Shown: positions 15,261 to 23,909 of the stretch, piece by piece
How positions within the stretch are numbered: position 1 is the first letter of the stretch
Layout of the letters: every line of letters begins with the position of its first letter
Assembly: GCA_910586595.1 (NCBI GenBank)
Contig: CAJUJB010000022.1
Span: 1-46,973 of the forward strand
Direction of reading: 5' to 3'
DNA length: 46,973 nucleotides
DNA from: an uncultured Muribaculaceae bacterium
Lineage (GTDB): Bacteria > Bacteroidota > Bacteroidia > Bacteroidales > Muribaculaceae
The notes under the pieces: model-generated
Seen by the model: the letters and a program-made list of their open reading frames with translations, nothing else
The model's database searches: none
What the model was told of the DNA's origin: nothing
Program-made: the position numbers and the translations under genes

Positions 15261-15364
15261 CGTCGGAGCACCAGCCCGTCGGGGCGGTTGCTGCGCCCCT
15301 TAAATCTTGACTCAACTATAGTCCTGAAATACAATTAACTATATATCTTCATAGATATTTTTAT
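15261..15364 (+). promoter_or_regulatory. Structured leader of mutAB with two competing hairpins
   Basis: A GC-rich block in an otherwise AT-rich leader. Hairpin A pairs 15267-15277 with 15282-15292 around a GTCG loop, allowing bulges at 15273 and 15289. Hairpin B pairs GGGGCG at 15281-15286 with CGCCCC at 15294-15299. They share 15281-15292 and cannot coexist. A third small stem (ATATCT/AGATAT, 15343-15358) lies just before the ATG. No cobalamin-riboswitch consensus is visible. A regulatory role is inference. Confidence 0.4.
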
Positions 15365-17212
15365 ATGGCAGAAAATAAAGAAAAACTGTTCGACCAATTT
15401 CCCGAAGTGAGCTACCAGGAGTGGCGCACAAAGGTGGAAGCCGACCTTAAAGGTGCGGATTTCAACAAGAAATTGGTTTGGCGCACCAACGAAGGCTTCA
15501 ATGTAGAGCCCGTATACCGCGCCGAAGACATCGCCGGTCTTAAAACCACCGACTCACTCCCGGGCCAGTTCCCCTACGTCCGCGGTACCCGCACCGACAA
15601 CGACTGGCTCTCCCGTCAAAACATTGTGGCAGACACCCCCGAGGAAGCCAACGCAATCGCCCTCGATGTTCTCAACAAAGGCATCAACTCGCTGGGCTTC
15701 AAAGTTGCCGATCCCGCCGACGTAGCCACACTCCTCAAAGGAATCACACTCAGCGCCGTTGAAATCAACCTCAACTGCTGCCCCGGCAAAGCCGTAGCTG
15801 TAGCAGAAGAACTGGTGAAGCTCATCAAAGCTGAAGGCTGCGAGGCCACCTTCAAAGGCTCTGTAAACTATAATCCTCTCCGCCGGCAGTTCCGTCACGG
15901 AGTAGAAGGTGTCGACACCCCCGCCATCGTTGCAGAAGCCTGCAAACTTCTCGACATCGTAGCTCCGGTTCCCGGCGTCCGCTGTCTGGCAGTGGACTCC
16001 GACATTCTCGCCAATGCCGGTGCATTTATCTATCAGGAACTCGGCTATGCCCTTGCATGGGGCACCGCATGGCTCACAGCACTCACCGAGGCTGGCAGAA
16101 GTGCATCTGAAGTAGCTTCACGCATCAAGTTCAACATGTGCGTGTCGTCGAATTTCTTCATGGAAATTGCAAAATTCCGTGCCGCACGCATGCTCTGGGC
16201 CCAGATTGTAGAACAGTACAAGCCGACCGATGCCGACGCAGCCAAGATGATGGTATGCGCCACCACATCACTCTTCAACCAGACTATCTACGACGCACAT
16301 GTCAACCTTCTCCGCAGCCAGACCGAGACCTTCTCAGCGTGTGTTGCCGGCGTTGACTCAATTGTGGTAACCCCCTTCGACGTAGCCTATAAGAAACCCG
16401 ACGCATTCTCAGAGCGTATCGCCCGCAACCAGCAGTTCCTTCTCAAAGAAGAGAGCCACATGGACAAGGTCGTTGACCCCGCAGGCGGCTCATACTACGT
16501 AGAGCACCTCACCGTTGCCATCGCCCAGGAGGCATGGAAGCTCTTCCTTGAAGTAGAGGAAAAAGGCGGATTCTTCGCAGCTGTAGGTGAAGGCGCCGTA
16601 CAGAAAGCCGTGAACGAATCATGCGAGAAACGCCACACCGACGTTGCCCGCCGCAAAGAAATTCTCCTCGGCACCAACCAGTACCCCAACATCAACGAAA
16701 AAGCCGCCGAGAAGATTGAGAAGGGCGAAGGCTGCCACTGCGGATGCTCTGCAGAAAAGGGCCCCAACGCTCTTACAATGAAACGCGCCGCCACCGACTT
16801 CGAGGCACTCCGTCTCGAGACCGAAGCCGCCGCCAAGCGCCCCAAAGTGTTCATGCTCACCATCGGCAACCTTGCCATGCGTCTGGCCCGCGCCCAGTTC
16901 TCGACCAACTTCTTCGGTTGCGCAGGTTATGAGATTATCGACAACCTCGGATTCAACACCGTGGAAGAAGGCGTTGATGCAGCCCTTGCAAAAGACGCCG
17001 ATGTGATCGTGCTCTGCTCAAGCGATGATGAATATGCAGAACTCGCACCCGCGGCATTCAAATATCTCGACGGCCGTGCCGAATTTGTAGTTGCCGGAGC
17101 ACCCGCCTGCACCGACGACCTCAAAGCTGCCGGAATCAAAGACTTCGTCCACGTGCGCTGCAACGTGCTTGATACCCTCCGCGACTTCAACGCCCGTCTT
17201 CTCAACAAATAA
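15365..17212 (+). CDS. mutA: Methylmalonyl-CoA mutase small (beta) subunit
   Basis: A 615-residue non-catalytic partner of MutB in the adenosylcobalamin-dependent interconversion of succinyl-CoA and (R)-methylmalonyl-CoA, the step leading to propionate. It has the N-terminal signature FPEVSYQEWRTKVEADLKG, a degenerate TIM barrel (with FFMEIAKFRAARMLWAQI and VDPAGGSYYVE) and a C-terminal flavodoxin-like domain. That domain lacks the DxHxxG cobalamin ligand motif, as expected for the small subunit. The linker before the last domain has an unusual Cys-rich motif, C457-H-C459-G-C461. The mutB gene follows after 26 bases. The start at 15365 is the first in-frame ATG after a clear promoter and leader. 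Confidence 0.96.
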   Translation: MAENKEKLFDQFPEVSYQEWRTKVEADLKGADFNKKLVWRTNEGFNVEPVYRAEDIAGLKTTDSLPGQFPYVRGTRTDNDWLSRQNIVADTPEEANAIALDVLNKGINSLGFKVADPADVATLLKGITLSAVEINLNCCPGKAVAVAEELVKLIKAEGCEATFKGSVNYNPLRRQFRHGVEGVDTPAIVAEACKLLDIVAPVPGVRCLAVDSDILANAGAFIYQELGYALAWGTAWLTALTEAGRSASEVASRIKFNMCVSSNFFMEIAKFRAARMLWAQIVEQYKPTDADAAKMMVCATTSLFNQTIYDAHVNLLRSQTETFSACVAGVDSIVVTPFDVAYKKPDAFSERIARNQQFLLKEESHMDKVVDPAGGSYYVEHLTVAIAQEAWKLFLEVEEKGGFFAAVGEGAVQKAVNESCEKRHTDVARRKEILLGTNQYPNINEKAAEKIEKGEGCHCGCSAEKGPNALTMKRAATDFEALRLETEAAAKRPKVFMLTIGNLAMRLARAQFSTNFFGCAGYEIIDNLGFNTVEEGVDAALAKDADVIVLCSSDDEYAELAPAAFKYLDGRAEFVVAGAPACTDDLKAAGIKDFVHVRCNVLDTLRDFNARLLNK

Positions 17213-17238
17213 ATCCCCTGTCTCAGCCACATACAACT

Positions 17239-19368
17239 ATGAAACCCGATTTTAAAAACATCGACATCACGGCAGGGACATGCGGTCCCAAACCCGCTCA
17301 GGCCCATGCTGAAGACTGGACCACTCCCGAGCTGATTCCCGTAAAACCGATATACACCAAGTCTGACCTTGAAGGCCTCGAGCATCTCAACTTCATGTCG
17401 GGCATTCCTCCTTTCCTCCGTGGCCCGTACAGCGCCATGTATCCCCTCCGTCCATGGACCATCCGCCAGTACGCAGGCTTCTCGACTGCTGCCGAATCGA
17501 ACGCCTTCTACCGCCGCAACCTCGCGTCGGGCCAGAAAGGTCTCTCGGTAGCCTTCGACCTCGCCACACACCGCGGATATGACGCCGACCACGAACGCGT
17601 TGTAGGCGACGTAGGTAAAGCCGGTGTATCGATCTGTACTCTCGACGACATGAAGGTTCTCTTCGACGGTATACCCCTCAACAAGATGTCTGTATCGATG
17701 ACCATGAACGGCGCCGTACTCCCCGTCCTCGCCTTCTACATCAACGCAGGTCTTGAGCAGGGTGCCAAACTCGAAGAAATGGCCGGAACCATCCAGAACG
17801 ACATCCTCAAGGAATTCATGGTGCGTAACACCTATATCTACCCGCCAGAATTCTCGATGCGCATCATCGCCGACATCTTCGAGTATACCTCGCAGAACAT
17901 GCCTAAGTTCAACTCGATCTCAATCTCCGGCTACCACATGCAGGAGGCAGGCGCAACCTGCGACATCGAGCTCGCTTACACCCTCGCCGACGGTCTCGAA
18001 TATCTCCGCGCAGGTGTCAACGCAGGCATGGACATCGACTCGTTCGCTCCGCGTCTGTCGTTCTTCTGGGCCATCGGTATGAATTACTTCATGGAAGTTG
18101 CCAAGATGCGTGCAGCACGTATGCTCTGGGCCAAGATCGTGAAGCAGTTCAACCCCAAGAATCCCAAGTCGCTCGCCCTCCGCACACACTCGCAGACATC
18201 AGGCTGGTCGCTCACCGAGCAGGATCCCTTCAACAACGTAGGCCGTACCTGCATCGAGGCCATGGGCGCAGCCCTCGGCCATACCCAGAGCCTCCATACC
18301 AACGCCCTCGACGAGGCTATCGCCCTCCCCACCGACTTCTCAGCCCGTATCGCACGTAACACCCAGATCTACATCCAGGAAGAAACCCAGGTGACACGCG
18401 CAATCGACCCCTGGGGCGGTTCGTACTACATCGAGGCTCTTACCAACGAGATCGCTCACCGCGCCTGGGAACACATCCAGGAAATCGAGAAACTCGGCGG
18501 TATGGCCAAGGCTATCGAGACCGGTCTGCCCAAACTCCGCATCGAAGAAGCCTCGGCACGCACCCAGGCCCGCATCGACTCAGGCCGTCAGACCATCGTA
18601 GGTATCAACAAATACCGTCTTGACCACGAAGACCCGATCGACATCCTCGAAATCGACAATACCGAAGTTCGCCGCGAACAGATCGAACGCCTCAACGACG
18701 TGAAGGCTCACCGCGACGAAGCCAAGGTAAAAGAAGCCCTTGAGGCAATCACCGAATGCGTACGCACCAAAGAAGGCAACCTGCTTGACCTCGCTGTCAA
18801 AGCTGCGGGTCTCCGCGCCACCCTCGGTGAAATTTCTGACGCCTGCGAAGAAGTAGTAGGCCGTTATAAAGCTGTAATCCGAACAATTTCAGGCGTGTAC
18901 TCAAGCGAAACCAAGCAGGATCCCGACTTCCTGCGCGCACAGCAGATGTGCGAGGACTTTGCAAAACGCGAAGGCCGTCAACCACGTATCATGATTGCCA
19001 AGATGGGCCAGGACGGCCACGACCGCGGTGCAAAGGTTGTAGCCACCGGCTATGCCGACTGCGGATTCGACGTCGACATGGGGCCGCTCTTCCAGACACC
19101 CGCCGAAGCTGCCCGCCAGGCAGTGGAGAACGACGTCCACATTCTCGGTGTATCGTCGCTCGCCGCAGGTCATAAGACACTTATTCCTCAAGTGATCGAA
19201 GAGCTCAAGAAACTCGGCCGCAAAGACATTCTTGTCACAGCCGGCGGTGTAATTCCCGCTCAGGACTACGACTTCCTCTACAAGGCAGGCGTAGCAGCCA
19301 TCTTCGGCCCTGGCACACGCATTCCTGTGTCGGCCATCAAGATGCTTGAAATTCTCAACGAAGAATAA
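17239..19368 (+). CDS. mutB: Methylmalonyl-CoA mutase large (alpha) subunit
   Basis: A 709-residue catalytic subunit. The N-terminal substrate-binding TIM barrel includes the conserved block around FLRGPYSAMYPLRPWTIRQY (about 58-77) and RTHSQTSGWSL. The C-terminal B12-binding domain carries D592-G-H594-D-R-G597, the DxHxxG motif whose His ligates cobalt, then DMGPLFQTP and the late TAGGVIP loop. The length is standard. It catalyses the radical rearrangement between succinyl-CoA and methylmalonyl-CoA. Its neighbours do not include the epimerase, decarboxylase or the MeaB-type chaperone, so those must lie elsewhere. Two hairpins follow the stop, the second with a T tract. Confidence 0.97.
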   Translation: MKPDFKNIDITAGTCGPKPAQAHAEDWTTPELIPVKPIYTKSDLEGLEHLNFMSGIPPFLRGPYSAMYPLRPWTIRQYAGFSTAAESNAFYRRNLASGQKGLSVAFDLATHRGYDADHERVVGDVGKAGVSICTLDDMKVLFDGIPLNKMSVSMTMNGAVLPVLAFYINAGLEQGAKLEEMAGTIQNDILKEFMVRNTYIYPPEFSMRIIADIFEYTSQNMPKFNSISISGYHMQEAGATCDIELAYTLADGLEYLRAGVNAGMDIDSFAPRLSFFWAIGMNYFMEVAKMRAARMLWAKIVKQFNPKNPKSLALRTHSQTSGWSLTEQDPFNNVGRTCIEAMGAALGHTQSLHTNALDEAIALPTDFSARIARNTQIYIQEETQVTRAIDPWGGSYYIEALTNEIAHRAWEHIQEIEKLGGMAKAIETGLPKLRIEEASARTQARIDSGRQTIVGINKYRLDHEDPIDILEIDNTEVRREQIERLNDVKAHRDEAKVKEALEAITECVRTKEGNLLDLAVKAAGLRATLGEISDACEEVVGRYKAVIRTISGVYSSETKQDPDFLRAQQMCEDFAKREGRQPRIMIAKMGQDGHDRGAKVVATGYADCGFDVDMGPLFQTPAEAARQAVENDVHILGVSSLAAGHKTLIPQVIEELKKLGRKDILVTAGGVIPAQDYDFLYKAGVAAIFGPGTRIPVSAIKMLEILNEE

Positions 19369-19388
19369 TAAAGATACAACATTCCCCA

Positions 19389-19425
19389 GGGCCCTCCTTA
19401 CCCCACCATCCATCAAGGAGGGCCC
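19389..19425 (+). terminator. Stem-loop after mutB
   Basis: GGGCCCTCCTT (19389-19399) and AAGGAGGGCCC (19415-19425) form a perfect 11-base-pair stem with a 15-base loop. There is no T tract directly after it, so it may protect the mRNA 3' end rather than stop transcription. Confidence 0.55.
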
Positions 19426-19435
19426 ACATCCCGGA

Positions 19436-19472
19436 GACGGTGCCTGTCGCGACGACACGCACCGTCTTTTTT
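19436..19472 (+). terminator. mutAB terminator
   Basis: GACGGTGC (19436-19443) pairs with GCACCGTC (19459-19466). An inner TGTCG/CGACA stem lies beyond a C-C mismatch, and TTTTTTAT follows. Confidence 0.88.
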
Positions 19473-19575
19473 ATATACCATCCGCAAATTCCAAGGCATT
19501 AACATAATTTTTTAAACAAGGGCTAAATATGGGTAAATAAAGTATACCGGTGTGCTACAGCAAATAATTTCTCGT

Positions 19576-19583
19576 TATATTTG
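19576..19583 (+). promoter_or_regulatory. -7 box for htrA
   Basis: TATATTTG matches TAnnTTTG and lies 34 bases before the ATG at 19617. No good -33 TTTG is seen. Confidence 0.5.
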
Positions 19584-19616
19584 CACACAACAACTACAAT
19601 CTATCCTTTTTTGCAA

Positions 19617-21125
19617 ATGAAAAAAGAACTCATCACACCGGCTATTGCGGCCGCCGCTCTTGTAGCTGCCATGACCGCCCTCGTCGTCCGCGCGGACGAC
19701 GCAAAGTCGAACACCCTTTTCGTACAAGACACCCACACAACCTCATCTCACTCGGCTCCCGGCCGATTCATATCGCAGGACGACTTCGTCAAAGCTGCCG
19801 AGCAAACCGTCAACGGAGTTGTATCGGTGAAAAGTTTCGCCACACCCCGCCGCCAGCAACAGCAGGCCGAGAGTTACTACGGCGATCCTCTCTTCGACTT
19901 CTTCTTTGGCTCGCCAAGGCGCCAGCAACGCCCCCAGCAGCAGGAAGAACCCCGCCAACAGCAGATAGGCCTCGGCTCCGGCGTCATCATCAGCGAAGAT
20001 GGCTACATCGTAACCAACAACCACGTCATTGCCGACGCAGAGAAACTCGAAGTCACGCTCAACGACAACCGCAACTTTACAGCGAAGGTGATAGGCGCCG
20101 ATCCCGAGACCGACCTTGCCCTCATCAAAATCGAGGCTCCCGACCTTCATGTAATCCCGATGGGCAACTCTGAGGATCTGCGCGTTGGAGAATGGGTGCT
20201 GGCAGTCGGTAACCCCTTCGGCTTCACCTCCACCGTAACCTCTGGCATCGTAAGTGCCAAGGCACGAAATATCTCCACCACCACCGGAGAACCCTCGCGC
20301 GGAGGTATCGAATCGTATATCCAGACCGACGCAGCGGTCAACCGCGGCAATTCCGGCGGCGCACTGGTGAATCTCGACGGACAACTCGTCGGCATCAACA
20401 CGGCCATCTACTCGCAGACCGGCACTTATGCAGGCTGCTCGTTCGCCATCCCCACCTCTATAGTGCAGAAGGTAATCTCCGACCTTCACAGCTTCGGCAC
20501 CGTTCAACGAGCATATCTGGGTATATCGTTCCGCGAGCTCACTCCTGAGCTGATTGCCGAGAAGAAGATTGAAGGCACCACCTCAGGCGTACGCGTTGAA
20601 GACGTACAGGACCGCTCGGCCGCCCGTATGGCTGGCATTGAAGTGGGCGACGTCATCGTCTCGCTCGGCGGCAAGCCCACCCGCACCACTGCAGAGCTCC
20701 AGGAAGCCATCACGAGCTTCAGCCCCGGCAATGAAGTGACCATCGAGCTATTCCGCGACGGCAAGCGCCGCAGCGTGCAGGCTACCCTCCGCAACAACCG
20801 CGGCGACCTCAGCGTCACACGCCCCGACAACGAAACCTCTCTGGGTGGAACTTTCGCTCCGCTTGACGAATCAACCGCCCGCAGCCTCGGTCTGTCGCAC
20901 GGTGTGGCAGTGACCGAAGTGACCCCCGACGGCCGCTTCGCCGAAGCAGGCATGCGCGACGGCTTCATAATCCTCGCCATCAACGGCAACCGCATCACCT
21001 CGCCCGATCAGATAAGCTCACTCTACAAGGCCATCACCAAATCGAGCCAAGAAAAAGTAATGTTTATCTCCGGTGTATATCCCACTGGCAAAGCCGCTTA
21101 CTACGCAGTTGCCCTCTCTGATTAA
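19617..21125 (+). CDS. degP: Periplasmic serine protease HtrA/DegP family (Do-like)
   Basis: A 502-residue envelope protease/chaperone that degrades misfolded periplasmic proteins. An uncleaved or cleaved N-terminal hydrophobic segment (about 5-25) is followed by a trypsin-like domain. The catalytic triad is H136 (TNNHVI), D166 (ETDLALIK) and S246 (GNSGGA). Two PDZ domains follow (about 288-375 and 395-490). Between the N-terminus and the protease lies a Gln/Arg-rich loop (about 77-117, RRQQQQ and PRQQQ), corresponding to the variable LA loop of DegP. The start at 19617 is preferred because an upstream in-frame TTG lies in the -7 box. A terminator follows, separating it from the YtxH cluster. 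Confidence 0.93.
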   Translation: MKKELITPAIAAAALVAAMTALVVRADDAKSNTLFVQDTHTTSSHSAPGRFISQDDFVKAAEQTVNGVVSVKSFATPRRQQQQAESYYGDPLFDFFFGSPRRQQRPQQQEEPRQQQIGLGSGVIISEDGYIVTNNHVIADAEKLEVTLNDNRNFTAKVIGADPETDLALIKIEAPDLHVIPMGNSEDLRVGEWVLAVGNPFGFTSTVTSGIVSAKARNISTTTGEPSRGGIESYIQTDAAVNRGNSGGALVNLDGQLVGINTAIYSQTGTYAGCSFAIPTSIVQKVISDLHSFGTVQRAYLGISFRELTPELIAEKKIEGTTSGVRVEDVQDRSAARMAGIEVGDVIVSLGGKPTRTTAELQEAITSFSPGNEVTIELFRDGKRRSVQATLRNNRGDLSVTRPDNETSLGGTFAPLDESTARSLGLSHGVAVTEVTPDGRFAEAGMRDGFIILAINGNRITSPDQISSLYKAITKSSQEKVMFISGVYPTGKAAYYAVALSD

Positions 21126-21128
21126 AAA

Positions 21129-21173
21129 AAACGCCGCCTCGACGAACTAAAACGCCGTCGGCGGCGTTTACTA
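21129..21173 (+). terminator. htrA terminator
   Basis: AAACGCCGCC (21129-21138) pairs with GGCGGCGTTT (21160-21169), flanked by A-rich and TTTACTAT sequence. The inner ACGCCG copy at 21152-21157 could form an alternative shorter stem. Confidence 0.75.
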
Positions 21174-21231
21174 TACAGACGAACCTCGGAAACTAACAAT
21201 ATCAACATAAACCCCTCTAAACTACACTGAC

Positions 21232-21435
21232 ATGAAAGGACTTCCCATCATCATCGCAGCTCTCGGCGGCGCACTTGTAGGCGCAGCAACCGCTCTTCTT
21301 CTCGCCCCCCAGAAAGGCAGCGATACCCGCGAAGCAATCAAAGATTTTATTCTCTCACACGTGCCCGGCATCAAAGCCAGCGAACTCGAAAGCCTCGCCG
21401 ACCAGATTGCTGAAGAAATCAAAGAAGTGAAGTAA
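21232..21435 (+). CDS. YtxH-like small membrane protein, copy 1
   Basis: A 67-residue protein with one N-terminal Gly/Ala-rich transmembrane helix (IIAALGGALVGAATALLLAP) and the short YtxH motif LLAPQKGSDTRE, then an acidic-amphipathic tail. YtxH proteins are stress-associated or structural membrane proteins of unclear role. The gene is separated by one base from a second YtxH-like gene and is followed by a holin-like membrane protein gene, the common Bacteroidales envelope cassette. Confidence 0.82.
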   Translation: MKGLPIIIAALGGALVGAATALLLAPQKGSDTREAIKDFILSHVPGIKASELESLADQIAEEIKEVK

Positions 21436-21436
21436 A

Positions 21437-21628
21437 ATGAAAGGCTTCTTCACCTTCCTCTTAGGTGCAGCTGTCGGCGCTGCCGCCACTGCCCTGCTCA
21501 CTCCGGCCACCGGCCCTGAGCTACGCGCACGCATAAAGGTAATCCTTCAGAAAAAAGGCATCATCGCCGCCGATGATATCGACGAACTCGTCGAAATGAT
21601 CGCCGCGCAGGTGGAGGATAAAAAATAA
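21437..21628 (+). CDS. YtxH-like small membrane protein, copy 2
   Basis: A 63-residue paralogue of the previous gene with the same plan: an N-terminal Gly/Ala helix (FFTFLLGAAVGAAATALL), TPATGPELRARIK in place of the APQKGSDTR motif, and a tail ending in acidic residues. The ATG is one base after the preceding stop, so translation is probably coupled. The two copies could associate through their small-residue-rich helices; that is inference. Confidence 0.78.
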   Translation: MKGFFTFLLGAAVGAAATALLTPATGPELRARIKVILQKKGIIAADDIDELVEMIAAQVEDKK

Positions 21629-21800
21629 TAAGCGTACTCACACGCGTGCCAAGCAATGCGTAATGCCCGATGCCTCAACCACGTTGGGCATTTCGCATTC
21701 ACCTCAGGCAAAGGCTCCGGCCAATCTAATCTCAAAGACACAGCATCCAGGCACAGCAGTTCTGTCTTCATATATAAACCTACACACGACGCATCACATC

Positions 21801-22193
21801 ATGCCAACTACTGACGAACCCGCCAACAACCTCTCAGGCATCACCGCATCTGTGACCAAGTACATCCAGCTACTCGTCGAAGACACCCGTCTCAACGTAG
21901 CCGAGAAGCTCACACGCATGTTATCGGCGATTGCCTTATGCGCCTTACTCACCATCATAGGCACTGCGGCCCTTGTGTTTATCTCGCTGGCCGTCGGACT
22001 GGCGCTTGCGGAAGTTCTTGAGCCTATGTGGGCGTTTATTATCGTAGCCTCGTTCTACATCGTAGTGCTTGTCCTTCTGGTATGCTGCCGCACCCTTCTC
22101 CTTGTCAATCCTATCTCACGTTTTATTTCGCGCCTGCTCCTGCCCGCGCCTAAACCAGCAGCTTCAAATGATCAATCTGCCCCCGTATCCTAA
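21801..22193 (+). CDS. Holin-like (phage holin superfamily) two-helix membrane protein
   Basis: A 130-residue protein with an amphipathic N-terminal part (ITASVTKYIQLLVEDTRL), two strong transmembrane segments (about 45-72 and 77-103) and a basic/Pro tail. The layout matches the Phage_holin_3_6-type family commonly found next to YtxH genes in Bacteroidota. It is not evidence of a prophage. The frame is open further upstream without start support; the ATG at 21801 gives the normal family N-terminus. The next gene overlaps its last 26 bases. Confidence 0.72.
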   Translation: MPTTDEPANNLSGITASVTKYIQLLVEDTRLNVAEKLTRMLSAIALCALLTIIGTAALVFISLAVGLALAEVLEPMWAFIIVASFYIVVLVLLVCCRTLLLVNPISRFISRLLLPAPKPAASNDQSAPVS

Positions 22194-22449
22194 CGACACT
22201 ACCCCCGACTGGCCCGGCCTCACGCTTCAGGAAATCCGTATGCGCCGCACACTTGTGCAGGCGAGGATGGAGATACAGAAGTTCAAGATGGCCGCACAGA
22301 TCGACGGCTACCGGCAGAAGGTGCCGTTCTTCGGAGGATCACAGTCGATGTTCTCGCGTCTGGCCGGTGCGTTCACCATGGCTGAATATGGCTATTTTGC
22401 CATAAAGGCATTCAGGCTGGTAGCCCCTCTCTTCCGCCGGAAAAGGTGA
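22168..22449 (+). CDS. Small hypothetical protein of the YtxH/holin cluster
   Basis: A 93-residue protein starting MINLPPYPND, with a basic helical central part (LTLQEIRMRRTLVQARMEI) and a C-terminal segment of aromatic and hydrophobic residues (FTMAEYGYFAIKAFRLVAPL) ending in RRKR. The overlap of 26 bases with the preceding gene indicates co-transcription and coupling. I do not recognise a named family. It is probably peripheral to the membrane or has one weak membrane helix. Confidence 0.7.
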   Translation: MINLPPYPNDTTPDWPGLTLQEIRMRRTLVQARMEIQKFKMAAQIDGYRQKVPFFGGSQSMFSRLAGAFTMAEYGYFAIKAFRLVAPLFRRKR

Positions 22450-22547
22450 GATTCAATCATTTAACAACCTATGGGTAATTGCCTGACCGCAATTATCCAT
22501 TTTCGCGTTTATACAATTATCTAATCTGACCTAATATCTTCAAATCA

Positions 22548-23831
22548 ATGAAAAAACTCATCTGTCTTGCCATCGCGCTGGCCGCCATCACCCTTCCGTC
22601 GGCTGCCGGAAACGCGCGCGATGCTGTAAAAGAAATTCCCGAGCGTGCGGGTGGTGTCTACTATGCCTATCCCGTCGACGGAGCTGTCGTCGATCTTGGC
22701 TCGATAAAAGGCTACGAACCATTCTACATCAGCCATTACGGGCGCCACGGCTCTCGTTACCTCATCTCAGACAACGACTATGAGCGTATAATCAACCGGC
22801 TCAACGACGCACATAAAGCCGGAGCCCTCACCCCTGCCGGAGAGAAATTGCGCCTGCAGCTCGACACCATCTGGGAAGATGCGCGGGGCCGCGGAGGTGA
22901 ACTGTCGCCTCTGGGCGCACGCCAGCACCGCGGAATCGCCCGACGTATGGCAACCGCCTATCCTGCCGTCTTCGCAAAAGGAGCTGAAGTCACAGCCACA
23001 TCCACTCCGGTAATGCGCTGTGCACACTCGATGTTTCACTTCATCAACGGACTGAAAGACCTCAACCCTACTCTTGATGTGCCTGTAGAATCTTCGCTGC
23101 GCCATAAAATCTACCTGAGCTACCAGAGCCCCGAATCGGGCGCGTTCGACAGAAATGACGGCCCCTGGTATCAGGATTATACCCGCTTCAAAAACTCGCA
23201 TACAAACCCCGACCGCCTCATCAGCACAATCTTCGCCGACAAGCACTATGTGGATATGTGGGTCGACCAAGACGCCTTCATGTGGGATCTGTACTGGGTG
23301 GCTGTCGACCAGCAGAATCTTGATAATGGCGTTGACCTCATGCCCTACCTCACCAATGACGAGCTATACGCCCTCTGGGAAGTGGCAAACTTCGGCTTCT
23401 TCGCCCGTAACTCATCATATATCCGCGCCAACGGTCTTCACACAGATAATGCCAAGAATCTGCTCCGGCACATCATTGAAAACTCCGATGCGTACATCGC
23501 CGACGGACGTCATGGCGCCACACTGCGCTTCGGTCACGACGGAAATATAATACCCCTGCTGGCCTTGCTGAAAGTTGAAGGCTGTTACTCCGACGCAGAA
23601 CGCCCCGAAGACCTCAGCGCCGAGTATGCCGACTTCTATGTATGCCCCATGGGCACCAATCTCCAGTTTATATTCTTCCGCCCGACCAAAGGCAAAGGCG
23701 ATCTGCTCGTGCGTGTGCTCCATAACGAGCAACCTGCCGTGATGCCCGTAGCCAACGCCGGCGAGAAGGGTCTCTATCGCTGGAATGATCTCCGCCCCTA
23801 TCTCACATCGCTCGCTTACGCAGAGAAATAA
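22548..23831 (+). CDS. Secreted histidine acid phosphatase (MINPP/phytase type)
   Basis: A 427-residue protein with a signal peptide (about 1-22) and the branch 2 histidine phosphatase signature Y64-G-R-H67-G-S-R70, in which His67 would be phosphorylated. The second catalytic element is G-H330-D331-G. An intermediate VTATSTPVMRC segment fits the conserved Arg/Thr region. Relatives include bacterial multiple inositol polyphosphate phosphatases and phytases, so phytate or other sugar phosphates in the gut are likely substrates. MINPP proper often has HAE at the second site, and HD is more usual for phytase/glucose-1-phosphatase, so the exact substrate is open. It is a single-gene unit ending at a bidirectional terminator. 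Confidence 0.86.
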   Translation: MKKLICLAIALAAITLPSAAGNARDAVKEIPERAGGVYYAYPVDGAVVDLGSIKGYEPFYISHYGRHGSRYLISDNDYERIINRLNDAHKAGALTPAGEKLRLQLDTIWEDARGRGGELSPLGARQHRGIARRMATAYPAVFAKGAEVTATSTPVMRCAHSMFHFINGLKDLNPTLDVPVESSLRHKIYLSYQSPESGAFDRNDGPWYQDYTRFKNSHTNPDRLISTIFADKHYVDMWVDQDAFMWDLYWVAVDQQNLDNGVDLMPYLTNDELYALWEVANFGFFARNSSYIRANGLHTDNAKNLLRHIIENSDAYIADGRHGATLRFGHDGNIIPLLALLKVEGCYSDAERPEDLSAEYADFYVCPMGTNLQFIFFRPTKGKGDLLVRVLHNEQPAVMPVANAGEKGLYRWNDLRPYLTSLAYAEK

Positions 23832-23848
23832 ACGATTACAAATATTGC

Positions 23849-23892
23849 AAAAAAACGGAGCCCCTAAATTTGATCAGAGGCTCCGTTTTTTT
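23849..23892. terminator. Bidirectional terminator between the phosphatase and A2M genes
   Basis: AAAAAAACGGAGCC (23849-23862) and GGCTCCGTTTTTTT (23879-23892) form a perfect stem with A and T tracts on both sides. It serves both convergent genes. Confidence 0.9.
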
Positions 23893-23909
23893 GCGGTAAT
23901 CCGGCAGGA

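Noticed and set aside
15258..15364. Possible cobalamin riboswitch before mutA
   Set aside because: The leader is too short and has no B12-box consensus, so only unspecified hairpins are claimed.
21801..22193. Holin-like gene as sign of a prophage
   Set aside because: It belongs to a chromosomal YtxH cluster; no other phage genes are in the window.
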